Virus record (IMG/VR): IMGVR_UViG_3300042991_000148 | Location: 1-20,784 of that record | Length of the DNA stretch: 20,784 nucleotides | DNA from: a virus | Direction: 5' to 3' (one strand) | In this document: one piece after another, positions 1-8,029 of the stretch | Layout: every line of letters begins with the position of its first letter | Position numbering within the stretch: the first letter of the stretch is position 1 | The notes under the pieces: generated by a model | Seen by the model: the letters and a program-made list of their open reading frames with translations, nothing else | Told to the model about the DNA's origin: nothing | The model's database searches: none | Made by a program: the position numbers and the translations under genes

Positions 1-829
1 CTGTTCCACCATTGCCTACAGAAACAGTTTCTGTTGCCCCAAGAACACTCAATGCAAACCACCGCTCAACATACATCCCGCCACCGCCACCGCCTGTTCC
101 CTGCCCATTAGTCTGTCCTGCTCCAGCGCCGCCGCCGCCCCAAGCTTGAATTAATACTGTACTCCCAGACACAGGTTTAGTCCAAGTGCCTGTTGAAGTA
201 AAAATCTGTTGATTGCTACTTGATGACGTTGCCCAAACAGGATCATCAGCACCAATCTTTAAAAATTGTCCATCTGTTCCTTTTGCTAACCGAACCCAAT
301 TAGTCCCATCAAAGTAAAGAATATCACCACGAGCCTGACTTGTAATAGATAAGTCCGTAGGTAATCCCATAGCTGACCAGATAGGATCATTCGCCCCAAT
401 CTTCAAGAAATATCCGTCTGTTCCTTTAGCAAGCCTTGCCCAGTTCGTGCCATTAAAATAAAGGATGTCACCTCTGGCTTGAGATGCTATTGTGATGTCA
501 GAAGCCTTTGGCGCTGTGTCTGTCCATGCTAGGTTAGCACCTGCGCCTTGAGTCTTTAAAACATTTCCAGAAGTTCCGACAGATAATACCACCCAATTTG
601 TACCATTAAAATAAGCGATCGTGCCTTGTGCTTGAGAAGCTAAAGCTAGATCAACAGGATGTCCCCAAACAGGTGGAGATCCTGTTCCTGCTGACTTTAA
701 TACTTTGCCTGTATCAGCAATTCCTGACCATAAATTACCTGCTAAAAGAGCATCCCAATTTGCCCTAATCTGTGCTGAAATGTTTTTAAGAAGTTCATTC
801 GTTGCTGGTTTCGAAGCATCCCATGCCAT
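1..829 (-). CDS. Tail fibre protein with tandem repeats and Gly-rich domain (3' end outside window)
   Basis: The open frame begins at an ATG preceded by GAAGGG about 10 bases upstream and runs 276 codons to the window edge without a stop, so the C-terminus is missing. The N-terminus (MAWDASKPATNELLKNISAQ) is a typical start for virion-attached fibre proteins. Three units of about 40 residues (roughly 62-102, 114-151 and 162-199) share the core GDILYFNGTNW-RLAKGTDG-FLKIG-(N/D)DP-W, and a half-unit lies at 36-56. After residue 205 comes a TWTKP segment followed by the Gly-rich runs GGGGAGAG and GGGGGG, as in the glycine-rich domains of many phage fibres. The start overlaps the end of the preceding 87-aa gene by 35 bases. 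It is the last gene of the tail tip cluster seen here, which fits a receptor-binding fibre. Family assignment is firm; the receptor is unknown. Confidence 0.85.
   Translation of the reverse strand, partial: MAWDASKPATNELLKNISAQIRANWDALLAGNLWSGIADTGKVLKSAGTGSPPVWGHPVDLALASQAQGTIAYFNGTNWVVLSVGTSGNVLKTQGAGANLAWTDTAPKASDITIASQARGDILYFNGTNWARLAKGTDGYFLKIGANDPIWSAMGLPTDLSITSQARGDILYFDGTNWVRLAKGTDGQFLKIGADDPVWATSSSSNQQIFTSTGTWTKPVSGSTVLIQAWGGGGAGAGQTNGQGTGGGGGGMYVERWFALSVLGATETVSVGNGGT
259..605 (-). repeat. Coding tandem repeats of the tail fibre
   Basis: Two closely similar DNA blocks about 135-145 bases apart encode the second and third GDILYF(N/D)GTNW units. A more diverged first unit lies just to the right. 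They are in-frame protein repeats and not a CRISPR array: the units diverge at third positions and there are no uniform spacers. Such repeats can change in number by recombination and so alter fibre length. Confidence 0.7.
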
Positions 830-1058
830 GTTGCACTATCCCTTCTGCCGTTTCGGCAATTGAAATACTATCGTTAATTATTCCTTTAAGTCCATCTGAT
901 TTTTCTTGAATTACAAAATTGCTATCAATGCTAATTGTATAATATTTATTATTAACAACTCCATCATTCTTTATTTGGTATTGAAGTAAACCTTTTTTAA
1001 AAGTTCCGTCATTGTTTAAATCAATGATTATTTTTTTTGATATGATTTCTTTTACCAT
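795..1058 (-). CDS. Hypothetical 87-aa protein in the tail tip cluster
   Basis: The ATG start has a near-perfect AAGGAGG site a few bases upstream, lying across the stop codon of the preceding gene. The protein is small and hydrophilic, with a basic Lys/Ile-rich N-terminus (MVKEIISKKIIIDLNNDGTF) and a probable beta-rich middle part. No signal peptide, membrane segment or catalytic motif is visible. It lies between the second tip protein and the fibre and overlaps the fibre start, so co-translation is likely. A role as a small tip or fibre-associated protein, or a fibre chaperone, is inferred from position only. I do not recognise the family. Confidence 0.7.
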   Translation of the reverse strand: MVKEIISKKIIIDLNNDGTFKKGLLQYQIKNDGVVNNKYYTISIDSNFVIQEKSDGLKGIINDSISIAETAEGIVQHGMGCFETSNE

Positions 1059-1067
1059 AAATCCTCC

Positions 1068-2132
1068 TTAAATCCCATGAACATGATATGAAAAAGTTCC
1101 TGTCTTTGCGACACCTGATAAATCATATAAAGTTACTGTTACTCCTGTTGTTGACAAGTTCGTTAATTTATGAACAAATCCATCTCCTGTTAAAATACTT
1201 ACATTAACACTAGGATCTACATGGAATGTTTTAATAAATGTAATATCAACTCCGACATCAGGCGTTGAAGGATTGCTAACTTCTCCTGTGCCAAACTCAT
1301 CAACATCTGGTAAATCTGCATAATAGTCAAACTGAGAAACCAACAAGACCGTCGATACTGTTTCTCTTGTTATTGTCATTTCAATTTGAAAATATCTACA
1401 AACATAATCCGCAGGTTGCCAAGCTATCCAGTCACTCCAAGTAACATTGTCCTCGCTGGTCTTGATCTTGAAAGACACAGCCCCGACGACCTCTCCGCCG
1501 CTTAGTCTTAAAGTATCGCTATCATCAAGCTCTAATGTTTCACTATCATCAAGCTCCATGTCGTTTGAGACAACCACTACCGTTTCAATACCTATTTTAA
1601 AAACTGCGATATATCCTAGATCCCTAACAGGCGTTTTATACGTTCCTGTTAGATTTTCGCCAGCAGGGACAGCCTCATATGTAAGATTACAAGATAAATC
1701 TTCCGTCGCATAAGAAAAATCTGTTGCTGGATCTGGTATTGTAGGATAAGAAAAACCTGTCTTATAATATGTAGAATAATTCTCATTCCACGCATCATAG
1801 TAGCAGAGAATATCTCCAGTTTCTGTTTCCGCAAAGACTCCTATCGCATAAGCGAGATTACTTAACAAGAATGGCTCATCAAATTCAAGGTCAATCCACC
1901 CAGCTGCTTGTACAGGAACGTCAACTTCTAATGTCTGCGCTAATAAAACTCCGTCAGACATTCTATATATAACACCAGTTAATTTATGCGCTGAAGTGCT
2001 AACTGATGCGTAAAAAGAGATCTTTGTTGCTTGCTGTCCTGACAGATCAACGACAGGGCAAGACAAAACAAAAACTCCTCCATCCATAGCAAAAGTTGTT
2101 GCACCAGCGGTTTCTCTGCCTAATACTCCCAT
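1068..2132 (-). CDS. Tail tip/adhesin protein resembling the C-terminal part of J-type proteins
   Basis: The 354-aa start overlaps the stop of the large tip gene as TAATG, so translation is coupled. Residues about 30-155 look like a beta-sandwich carbohydrate-binding or anchor-type domain (GWIDLEFDEPFLLS, LAYAIGVFAE). Residues 162-300 contain GTYKTPVRDLG, a WSDW-IAWQPADYVCRYFQ segment and a DLPDVDEFG motif. The C-terminus has FHVDPSVNVSILTGDG followed by YDLSGVAKTGTFSYHVHG. These last blocks resemble the distal end of many J/TipJ-type central tip proteins, which here form a separate gene. A short acidic direct repeat (ELDDSETL / ELDDSDTL) lies at residues 192-208. It probably forms part of the receptor-facing tip. 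The homology statement rests on recognised patterns and was not searched. Confidence 0.65.
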   Translation of the reverse strand: MGVLGRETAGATTFAMDGGVFVLSCPVVDLSGQQATKISFYASVSTSAHKLTGVIYRMSDGVLLAQTLEVDVPVQAAGWIDLEFDEPFLLSNLAYAIGVFAETETGDILCYYDAWNENYSTYYKTGFSYPTIPDPATDFSYATEDLSCNLTYEAVPAGENLTGTYKTPVRDLGYIAVFKIGIETVVVVSNDMELDDSETLELDDSDTLRLSGGEVVGAVSFKIKTSEDNVTWSDWIAWQPADYVCRYFQIEMTITRETVSTVLLVSQFDYYADLPDVDEFGTGEVSNPSTPDVGVDITFIKTFHVDPSVNVSILTGDGFVHKLTNLSTTGVTVTLYDLSGVAKTGTFSYHVHGI

Positions 2133-5100
2133 TATGTTATCTCCAAGCTTTCACCGACAACCTGAGTGTTTGTCTTTGTTCCAGTCCATGCAGGTTGTTC
2201 AGAGTAAGACTCTATTATATTTGTGAAAGGAATATTTTCTACCGTAATGATAGCTTCTGTTGCATTTGCTGAATAATTGCCTGATGTGTCGATCGCTTTG
2301 ATCCAATAGCTTTGAGCGTTACCTTCTTTTAAGTCAAGAATGATTAAGTTATTCTGACTAATATAAGAAGCAATAACAATGCCTGTTTCCCAGCTATCGC
2401 CAAATCTTATTTCATATCCAGCAAGATCAACATCAGCAACAACTGTCCACCCAAAATACATGCGATCTCTGCTTTGATTAACAAGAAAAGTTGTTACGTC
2501 TGCAGGTAAAGCAGTTTTACCAACTAAAGTAATCGTGTCTGAAGGACTATCTGCAATTGCATTGACAGCACCAACTGCACTGACAGAAACAACAACCACT
2601 GTATATTCAACTCCGTCTATAATGCCGCCAATAATTTGGAAATAAGTTCCTGTCGTTTCGCCCATAAAATCAAAACTTTCACCGCCATTATCAGATAAAT
2701 AAATCTTAGCTTTACCGTAGAATGCCATGTTCGTTTGTTCTGGCTTATTGAACCAAACGTCAATAGCACATTCGATCGTTCCATCTGGCAACTTAACTAA
2801 AGACTCAGAAGTAATTAAATCTGTAACATCAGGAATAATTAAACTTAAAGACGAATAATTTGTTACGGGTAAAACAACTGCCGAGTCATCATAGACTCCA
2901 GAAATATATTCAATTGCAGAAATATCAACTTCATTCTTATTATCCATCTGCATTGAAACGATCCTAAAAGGTTTGACAACTTTTGTTGTTTCACCTAAAG
3001 AATAAATATCGAAGTCTGCTGGTGTTTGAGAAAAAGCAGGTGAAACAGTAACTGTTGAGTGTGGACCAGCAGCCGTCGTAACTTCTTTTTGTTCATTTGT
3101 TCCATCTGCGAATAAAACTTGAAGATAATAAGTTTTCCCTGCTTCGAGATCAACTGTTTGCCCTAAAATAATATCCGTATCGGTTGAACCTGTTTGAACT
3201 CTTCCAGAAAATCCCCATTGAGGAACGTCGTGCGATACATTAATAACATCTCCTGCTTGACAAGCAATAGCGTCAATTCCACATCTAAGACTTATACTTC
3301 GAGTTATATATTTATTAACTTTCATCGCATAACGACCTTCACGCAAAGCATAAGACATTTTAGTTGTATAAACTCTTATTTGCTTCTTACGGATAGGATC
3401 ACCTACTGCCATAGCTTCTTCATCGATAATTGCAATCTGTTCTTGTTCGTAATTTTTGTCTTGATCTAAAAACTGAACTTCAATAACGTTTGGAGTATCT
3501 TTAACAGATTTCCATTGTTGCCCCATATTCATAATATTGCCCATACCAAATAACTGAACAGGGGTTTCTGGTTTGTCAATAGCAAGCTTGATATATCCTT
3601 CTGAGAAGAAAAATAATCCTCTGAAACAACTTGCTACTTGTTGAAGTATGTCTGGAACTGCGCCCGAACTATCCAAAACAATATCCATTCTAAAACGTTT
3701 TTCAAGTCCACCTTCACCATCAGGAACTAATTCATCGCAATAACGAGCTGACTCAAGCAATAAGGTTTCATCAAAAGGACTAGCAACAAGATGTTCACCA
3801 ACGCCATAACGATCATTATTAAGCATATCTCTAACGCACCAAATAGGATTTGCTGTATACGCATCATAAAAGGTTGTTCCATCCCAAGTTAAAGATCTAT
3901 CATCTGCAATTAATCGATATTCATTATATGTGTTATTCCAATAATAATCATCCCAAGCAACAGGTAAGCCAGAAAGATAATGAACTTCTGGAACGCTTAC
4001 TTTGCGACCTTTAACAATGCAAGAGATTTGAGGTAAACTACCACTTAATTGATTGGTGGCTAAAGCTTCTAGGGCAAGCAAAGCTGTATTCGGATAAGCA
4101 ATATCATCTGTTTTAATCTCATCGATATTTGTTACTTGAATATCTGTCATTAAATAAGTTGAAGAGTCATTAGAAGTTTTCTCGATCTTAATGTCATATT
4201 GCTCTGGCGTTAATCCATCACATCTAAAAGTCCTTCTCACTGCTGTTCTTGACATTGCATTGATAGTTGTTGAGCCTAAATCAATCCAAGAAGCACCTGC
4301 ATGAATTTTATATTGAACAGTGTAAGTGATGCTTGTTGAAGTCATATTCCCTGTAACGGAGTTTTGAAAATAGACACCTGCTGGCATAGTTAATTTAATT
4401 TCAAAGCCTTCGACATCAGAATTAACAGTTGTATAAGTGTAAGGTGTATCTTTAACCAAAGTATGAACCACAGAATAAAGATTGTGAAGATCATTAAAGT
4501 TTGGAATAACTGTTTGGGCATTCGTGCCAAGTCTTTGAATAGAAGAACATCCTTCGTAGTTTGCAATTGGTTGATTGTCAACTGTAATATCAGAAATGCT
4601 TTCAATCTCGCCTTCGCCTAAAGCTAGCAATATATTAAGATAATTCTTTTCTCCATCTGTCCTGATAAAAGCATTAACAATATTACCACCAACTTTATGC
4701 TGTCCATAGATAATAGGAACAGGAATGCCAATATCTTGAGTTGTTTGGATCCCATCCCAGCCATAAGTTGGACTTGATTCATCATCTCCTCTACCACCAT
4801 AATTGGGAAGAGTAGGCTTTTTATAAGTTACAGCAGTATAAATTGCATAAGCGACAGAAAGAACTGTTGCTGCTATGGATAATGCTGTATAAACACCCAT
4901 CCAAAAAGTAGCATTTGCCCCAAAGATCCAAGTTAAAACAGGAACATTTATTTTGTTTGTAATGATGATCTCTTCACCATCTTTAGGAATATCAATAAGA
5001 GAAGCAGATTTTCCTGAAACGATTAACCTTGTTTCTGAGAAAGACAAATCTGCTTTTTCTATGTAAAAAGAAATAGACTTATCTTCACAAGGGAATTCCC

Positions 5101-5155
5101 ATTGTTTACGACCTTCTTTGGATAAGATATTTGGAATATATTTTAAGGTTATCAT
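2132..5155 (-). CDS. Central tail tip / host specificity protein, J-like
   Basis: At 1007 aa this is the longest gene. It sits directly after the NlpC/P60 gene, exactly where lambda J lies. The N-terminal 65 residues form a small beta-rich domain. Residues about 71-110 are strongly hydrophobic (WIFGANATFWMGVYTALSIA, then VLSVAYAIYTAV), a feature often carried by the separate lambda I-type protein. The J-family core follows: DIGIPVPIIYGQHKVGGNIV, then LALGEGEIESISDITVDNQ at about 140-200. The C-terminal third contains two fibronectin type III-like domains, about 780-880 and 885-971; the second ends in YWIKAIDTSGNYS. The protein stops soon after EQPAWTGTKTN, earlier than usual for the family. 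It forms the central tip and contacts the host receptor. Starts and stops overlap both neighbours as TAATG. Confidence 0.88.
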   Translation of the reverse strand: MITLKYIPNILSKEGRKQWEFPCEDKSISFYIEKADLSFSETRLIVSGKSASLIDIPKDGEEIIITNKINVPVLTWIFGANATFWMGVYTALSIAATVLSVAYAIYTAVTYKKPTLPNYGGRGDDESSPTYGWDGIQTTQDIGIPVPIIYGQHKVGGNIVNAFIRTDGEKNYLNILLALGEGEIESISDITVDNQPIANYEGCSSIQRLGTNAQTVIPNFNDLHNLYSVVHTLVKDTPYTYTTVNSDVEGFEIKLTMPAGVYFQNSVTGNMTSTSITYTVQYKIHAGASWIDLGSTTINAMSRTAVRRTFRCDGLTPEQYDIKIEKTSNDSSTYLMTDIQVTNIDEIKTDDIAYPNTALLALEALATNQLSGSLPQISCIVKGRKVSVPEVHYLSGLPVAWDDYYWNNTYNEYRLIADDRSLTWDGTTFYDAYTANPIWCVRDMLNNDRYGVGEHLVASPFDETLLLESARYCDELVPDGEGGLEKRFRMDIVLDSSGAVPDILQQVASCFRGLFFFSEGYIKLAIDKPETPVQLFGMGNIMNMGQQWKSVKDTPNVIEVQFLDQDKNYEQEQIAIIDEEAMAVGDPIRKKQIRVYTTKMSYALREGRYAMKVNKYITRSISLRCGIDAIACQAGDVINVSHDVPQWGFSGRVQTGSTDTDIILGQTVDLEAGKTYYLQVLFADGTNEQKEVTTAAGPHSTVTVSPAFSQTPADFDIYSLGETTKVVKPFRIVSMQMDNKNEVDISAIEYISGVYDDSAVVLPVTNYSSLSLIIPDVTDLITSESLVKLPDGTIECAIDVWFNKPEQTNMAFYGKAKIYLSDNGGESFDFMGETTGTYFQIIGGIIDGVEYTVVVVSVSAVGAVNAIADSPSDTITLVGKTALPADVTTFLVNQSRDRMYFGWTVVADVDLAGYEIRFGDSWETGIVIASYISQNNLIILDLKEGNAQSYWIKAIDTSGNYSANATEAIITVENIPFTNIIESYSEQPAWTGTKTNTQVVGESLEIT

Positions 5156-5553
5156 TATTTAATCCTATAATACCCTTCGATTTTATCAGTCATATTATTT
5201 ACTCTTCCGAGAACTGTTCCTGCTTTGCAAGTATGAATAAATCTTGTTCCATTCATAACGATCCCTGCATGATTTGGAATGCCATTTCTACTATTAAAAA
5301 GAACTACATCAAATAATTTTGGTGTTTCAGGCACTTCAATTTTTACCCATTGCTTATGATAATTCTCTATAAAGTAATTCTCTTTTTTGAAGCTCCAATT
5401 TTGATCGTAGTCAATATCGAAGTCTAAAACGGTCATGTCTAAATCTTTGTAGACAAGAATTATCAAACCCCAACAATCAAGACCTTTTAGATCTCTACCT
5501 TTGTGAAGATAAGGAACTCCTAAATACTTATCAATTATTTGTTGCTCTGTCAT
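5155..5553 (-). CDS. NlpC/P60-family tail tip peptidase, K-like
   Basis: The 132-aa protein has the NlpC/P60 fold signature. The catalytic Cys27 lies in GLDCWGL, His95 in PNHAGIVM, and a probable third catalytic residue is His107 in RFIHT. Family members cleave peptide stems of peptidoglycan. In lambda-like phages gpK carries this domain as part of the tail tip, where it is thought to act in tip assembly or local wall opening. Unlike lambda gpK there is no N-terminal JAMM/Mov34 domain; the protein begins directly at the NlpC/P60 part (EQQIIDKYLGVPYLHKGRD). The ATG overlaps the previous stop as ATGA. No separate endolysin gene is visible in the window, but this gene's position between L- and J-like genes argues for a virion role and against it being the lysis endolysin. 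Confidence 0.9.
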   Translation of the reverse strand: MTEQQIIDKYLGVPYLHKGRDLKGLDCWGLIILVYKDLDMTVLDFDIDYDQNWSFKKENYFIENYHKQWVKIEVPETPKLFDVVLFNSRNGIPNHAGIVMNGTRFIHTCKAGTVLGRVNNMTDKIEGYYRIK

Positions 5554-6161
5554 CCTATGTAAATTCCTTTTGATGGAATGCTTGGAAACCCACCAAAGTT
5601 TATTTGATTAGCTAAAGCTCGACATCTTGTTAATGTTTTATTACAAGAAGTTTCTCCTGCTGCGTATTTACAGTTAGCGTCTTTGAATTTCCACGAACAA
5701 AAGTTTCGCATGTATTTTCGATTTGGTAAAGTAACGTCCAAAACATCAAAGCTGCTTGATAGATTAAACTCAACAGTATTTTCGTCTGCCGAATAATTGT
5801 CTATAAAGAATGTATGCTTGACATAATCAGTTGCCCCATCAACTCCAAGAAAGACAAGATATATTTCTACTTTCTTTTTCCTAAAATCATACGCTTCAAG
5901 ATAAGATTGAATAATCCTAGAAACATTTGCGATCTTAATTTTAACTTGATTTGTTTCACCTTGCGTATTCTCTGAAACAAATTCATGAGTAATAGGGAAT
6001 TTAATATAGGTAGCACTATCGGCAGGATTAACTACATCAGCATCATGCTCAGCAAGAAGAAGATCGCTTGAGCCATCATAGTCATAAATCTTATAAAGAA
6101 ATATAGGCTGATTAGATCTCTTATTCTTTTCTGCATTAAAATCTGTACTTAAAGTTCTCAT
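5550..6161 (-). CDS. Minor tail protein L-like, with four-Cys iron-sulfur motif
   Basis: The 203-aa protein matches the lambda gpL / DUF2163-type tip family in length, position (between M- and K-like genes) and motifs. The N-terminal part is beta-rich. The C-terminal part holds four cysteines, Cys155 (NFCSW), Cys164 (ANCKY), Cys173 (TSCNK) and Cys180 (TRCRA), followed by NFGGFPSIPS. In lambda gpL the equivalent four cysteines are known to coordinate an iron-sulfur cluster, and the spacing here keeps all four. The protein ends soon after the GGFPSIP motif, as is usual for the family. Start and stop overlap the neighbouring genes as ATGA. It is a structural part of the tail tip, linking the tube end to the central tip protein. 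Confidence 0.85.
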   Translation of the reverse strand: MRTLSTDFNAEKNKRSNQPIFLYKIYDYDGSSDLLLAEHDADVVNPADSATYIKFPITHEFVSENTQGETNQVKIKIANVSRIIQSYLEAYDFRKKKVEIYLVFLGVDGATDYVKHTFFIDNYSADENTVEFNLSSSFDVLDVTLPNRKYMRNFCSWKFKDANCKYAAGETSCNKTLTRCRALANQINFGGFPSIPSKGIYIG

Positions 6162-6496
6162 TTGACCTCTATCAATGCAAGATCAAAATCATAAATCTCA
6201 TAGGCTTTTCTTTTGAAACCAAAGCTGTCTTCTTTAAATCGAACAGTATACTCGACATCATCATTGATATTTGTCCAAGTGAAAGAAGTGTAAGATCCTA
6301 GCTTTGCGATAAAGAAATCTCTTACAGTTTCCATCTCATCTTGTGTTCTATTTTCAAACGTCAAAACAAACTCTCTTAATGGAATTGACCATTTATTTCT
6401 TCGCTGTTCAACGCCATTTTCAAAGTTAGAAACAAGAGTTTTATAATTAAGCTTTTCATCTAAAACTTTATCTGGGACTGCGGTAAATTCGCTCAT
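6158..6496 (-). CDS. Minor tail protein M-like
   Basis: The 112-aa protein lies immediately after the tape measure gene and before the L-like gene, the same order as lambda H-M-L. The pattern FENGVEQRRNKWSIPLREF, then LTFENRTQDEM, FFIAKLG, FTWTN and a VRF segment is typical of the Phage_min_tail / DUF2460-like distal tail ring proteins. These form the first ring below the tail tube at the tip. The ATG overlaps the tape measure stop as TAATG. No transmembrane segment or enzymatic motif is seen. Confidence 0.8.
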   Translation of the reverse strand: MSEFTAVPDKVLDEKLNYKTLVSNFENGVEQRRNKWSIPLREFVLTFENRTQDEMETVRDFFIAKLGSYTSFTWTNINDDVEYTVRFKEDSFGFKRKAYEIYDFDLALIEVK

Positions 6497-7731
6497 TATG
6501 TATACCCCTTTATAATTTTACGTATCCCTGCATTATTTTTAATCTCTTCTGCAAGAGAGGCACTAAGCATTTTTCTGTTACGATAAACATCTGAAGCATC
6601 CCAAGCTTGAATAACTTGATTAACATTGATAGTAACTCCACTTCCTTGCTCATAAGCCTTATTTTGTTTCCTTGAAAGAACTCTCTCGCCTGTTTGAGCT
6701 ATGATCGGAACTTCGTCAATAGCAAGACCATTATGTGCATAAATCATGCCACCTTTATGCATATAATTAAGAGTATTCAAATTTGATCCACCTGCGCCAT
6801 ATCCAGCAGCAGAAGCAGCATTAGCTGAACCTGAATATCCAGCAGCAGAAGTTGCTTGAAATATACCACCAAATCCAGTAATTACTTTCATCACCATCCA
6901 ACGAGTAATTATTTCAGCAATTATATTTCCAAACATAGCTAAAATAGAATTACCGAATTCCGCAAAGTATTCTTTAGCACTTTTTAATTCACCTTTAAAG
7001 AAATCCTGAAAGAAACCGCTCAAAGTATATTTCATGTCATCAACAACAAGCGTAATTTCACTTCCAAGAAACTCTGTCCAATTCCTTATCTCAATTTTAA
7101 TTACATCAATAGCTTCTTTTACGTCTTTTGCTGCTTTAACTGCTTGTTTCTTTATAGCTATGGTTTCTAGAGTTATTCCAGATGTAACCTTCACAGAAGT
7201 ATCTTCTATTCCTTGAGCAAAGCTGTCTGCTGCTGCTTCAGCTTCAGCAAAAGCATATTTAATAGCGTCTGCTGCGGACATATCTCCAAAATGACTAAAG
7301 ATCCCATCTATAAACCCAGCAATCTTCATAACTCCTGTAATTGCAGCTTCAAGAGTATCTTTTAATATCTTAATAGCTCCTGTTGTTAAATTTACTGCTG
7401 GGATCAAAATTTGTCCTGCTGTAACAGCAAATAATTGTATGGCAACAGTAAAATCATCAAATGATTTTTTAGCTTCAGGATTATACTTAGCTGCTTCTCG
7501 CACAGATGAAACAACTGCTGCCATAGCGATCGTAGCGATCAGCATTGTTCTTCTAAAATCTCTTACTGAAGAACTTGCTTCTTTAAACTGATATCTTACT
7601 GTCTTTCCAGTTTCTTTTATCTTATTCTTTAACTTATCAGTTTCAATTCCAACATTTCTTAAAGCATTTTTAAAAGGAGAAGTTGCATTGTCAATAAAAG
7701 ACAGAATTATTTTCATTTCATTGTCTGTCAT
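6496..7731 (-). CDS. Tail tape measure protein, short, lambda H-like C-terminus
   Basis: The 411-aa protein follows the G/T chaperone pair, as tape measures do. The N-terminal 60 residues are helical and charged. Hydrophobic stretches lie at about 60-76 and 95-120, and again near 260-292, consistent with the membrane-active character of tape measures. The C-terminal block YMHKGGMIYAHNGL, then DEVPIIAQTGERVLSRKQ (about 323-356) and a helical end (RNRKMLSASLAEEIKNN) is the typical lambda-type tape measure C-terminus. An Ala/Gly-rich near-duplication (AAGYSGSANA / AAGYGAGGSN) lies at about 297-316. The start has GGAG 7 bases upstream and overlaps the end of the frameshift extension by 14 bases. 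The protein is short for the family, which predicts a short tail. Confidence 0.87.
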   Translation of the reverse strand: MTDNEMKIILSFIDNATSPFKNALRNVGIETDKLKNKIKETGKTVRYQFKEASSSVRDFRRTMLIATIAMAAVVSSVREAAKYNPEAKKSFDDFTVAIQLFAVTAGQILIPAVNLTTGAIKILKDTLEAAITGVMKIAGFIDGIFSHFGDMSAADAIKYAFAEAEAAADSFAQGIEDTSVKVTSGITLETIAIKKQAVKAAKDVKEAIDVIKIEIRNWTEFLGSEITLVVDDMKYTLSGFFQDFFKGELKSAKEYFAEFGNSILAMFGNIIAEIITRWMVMKVITGFGGIFQATSAAGYSGSANAASAAGYGAGGSNLNTLNYMHKGGMIYAHNGLAIDEVPIIAQTGERVLSRKQNKAYEQGSGVTINVNQVIQAWDASDVYRNRKMLSASLAEEIKNNAGIRKIIKGYT

Positions 7732-8029
7732 CTTTTATCTCCGATACTTGGTTGTTAATAATAAACATGGCTTCAATAAATTTATGACTTTCATTGATCC
7801 AGCCTTTTCCGTTCGGCAATTTGTTTTCTTTCCATAATGAATAAGCATTTATATATTCCTTGCTTGAAACAGTTGATATAGAACTTGGACACCTATTAAA
7901 AGAATAATCGCCAAGCTTCCATTTGTTCGGTATTGGACTATCTTCTTTACATCCACGATCCACCTTTGCATATTCACTACATTTGCGACAATCAAGCCCG
8001 ATATGCAGAGCTAAAACTGTCGCTAAGAG
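7718..8029 (-). CDS. T-part of tail assembly chaperone, made by -1 frameshift (GT extension)
   Basis: This frame has no convincing start of its own: the only candidate in the first half is a GTG at 7963. It is open upstream to 8038, inside the end of the G-like gene. Translation is expected through a -1 slip at the A_AAA_AAC heptamer, adding 103 residues (LLATVLALHIGLDC...) to 105 residues of G, giving a 208-aa GT protein. Numbered in the fusion, Cys119, Cys122, Cys132 and Cys152 (DCRKCSEY, RGCKED, NRCPSS) form a possible metal site. In lambda, gpG and gpGT coat the tape measure and recruit tube subunits during assembly and are absent from the finished tail. The gene ends 14 bases inside the tape measure start. 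Confidence 0.85.
   Translation of the reverse strand, partial: LLATVLALHIGLDCRKCSEYAKVDRGCKEDSPIPNKWKLGDYSFNRCPSSISTVSSKEYINAYSLWKENKLPNGKGWINESHKFIEAMFIINNQVSEIKDDRQ

Noticed and set aside
259-605. Regularly spaced repeats resembling a CRISPR array
   Set aside because: The repeats are in-frame, diverged coding units of the tail fibre with no constant-length unique spacers.
4390-4605. Short minus-strand frame inside the J-like gene
   Set aside because: It is an out-of-phase frame within a gene with clear family motifs, with no start signal.
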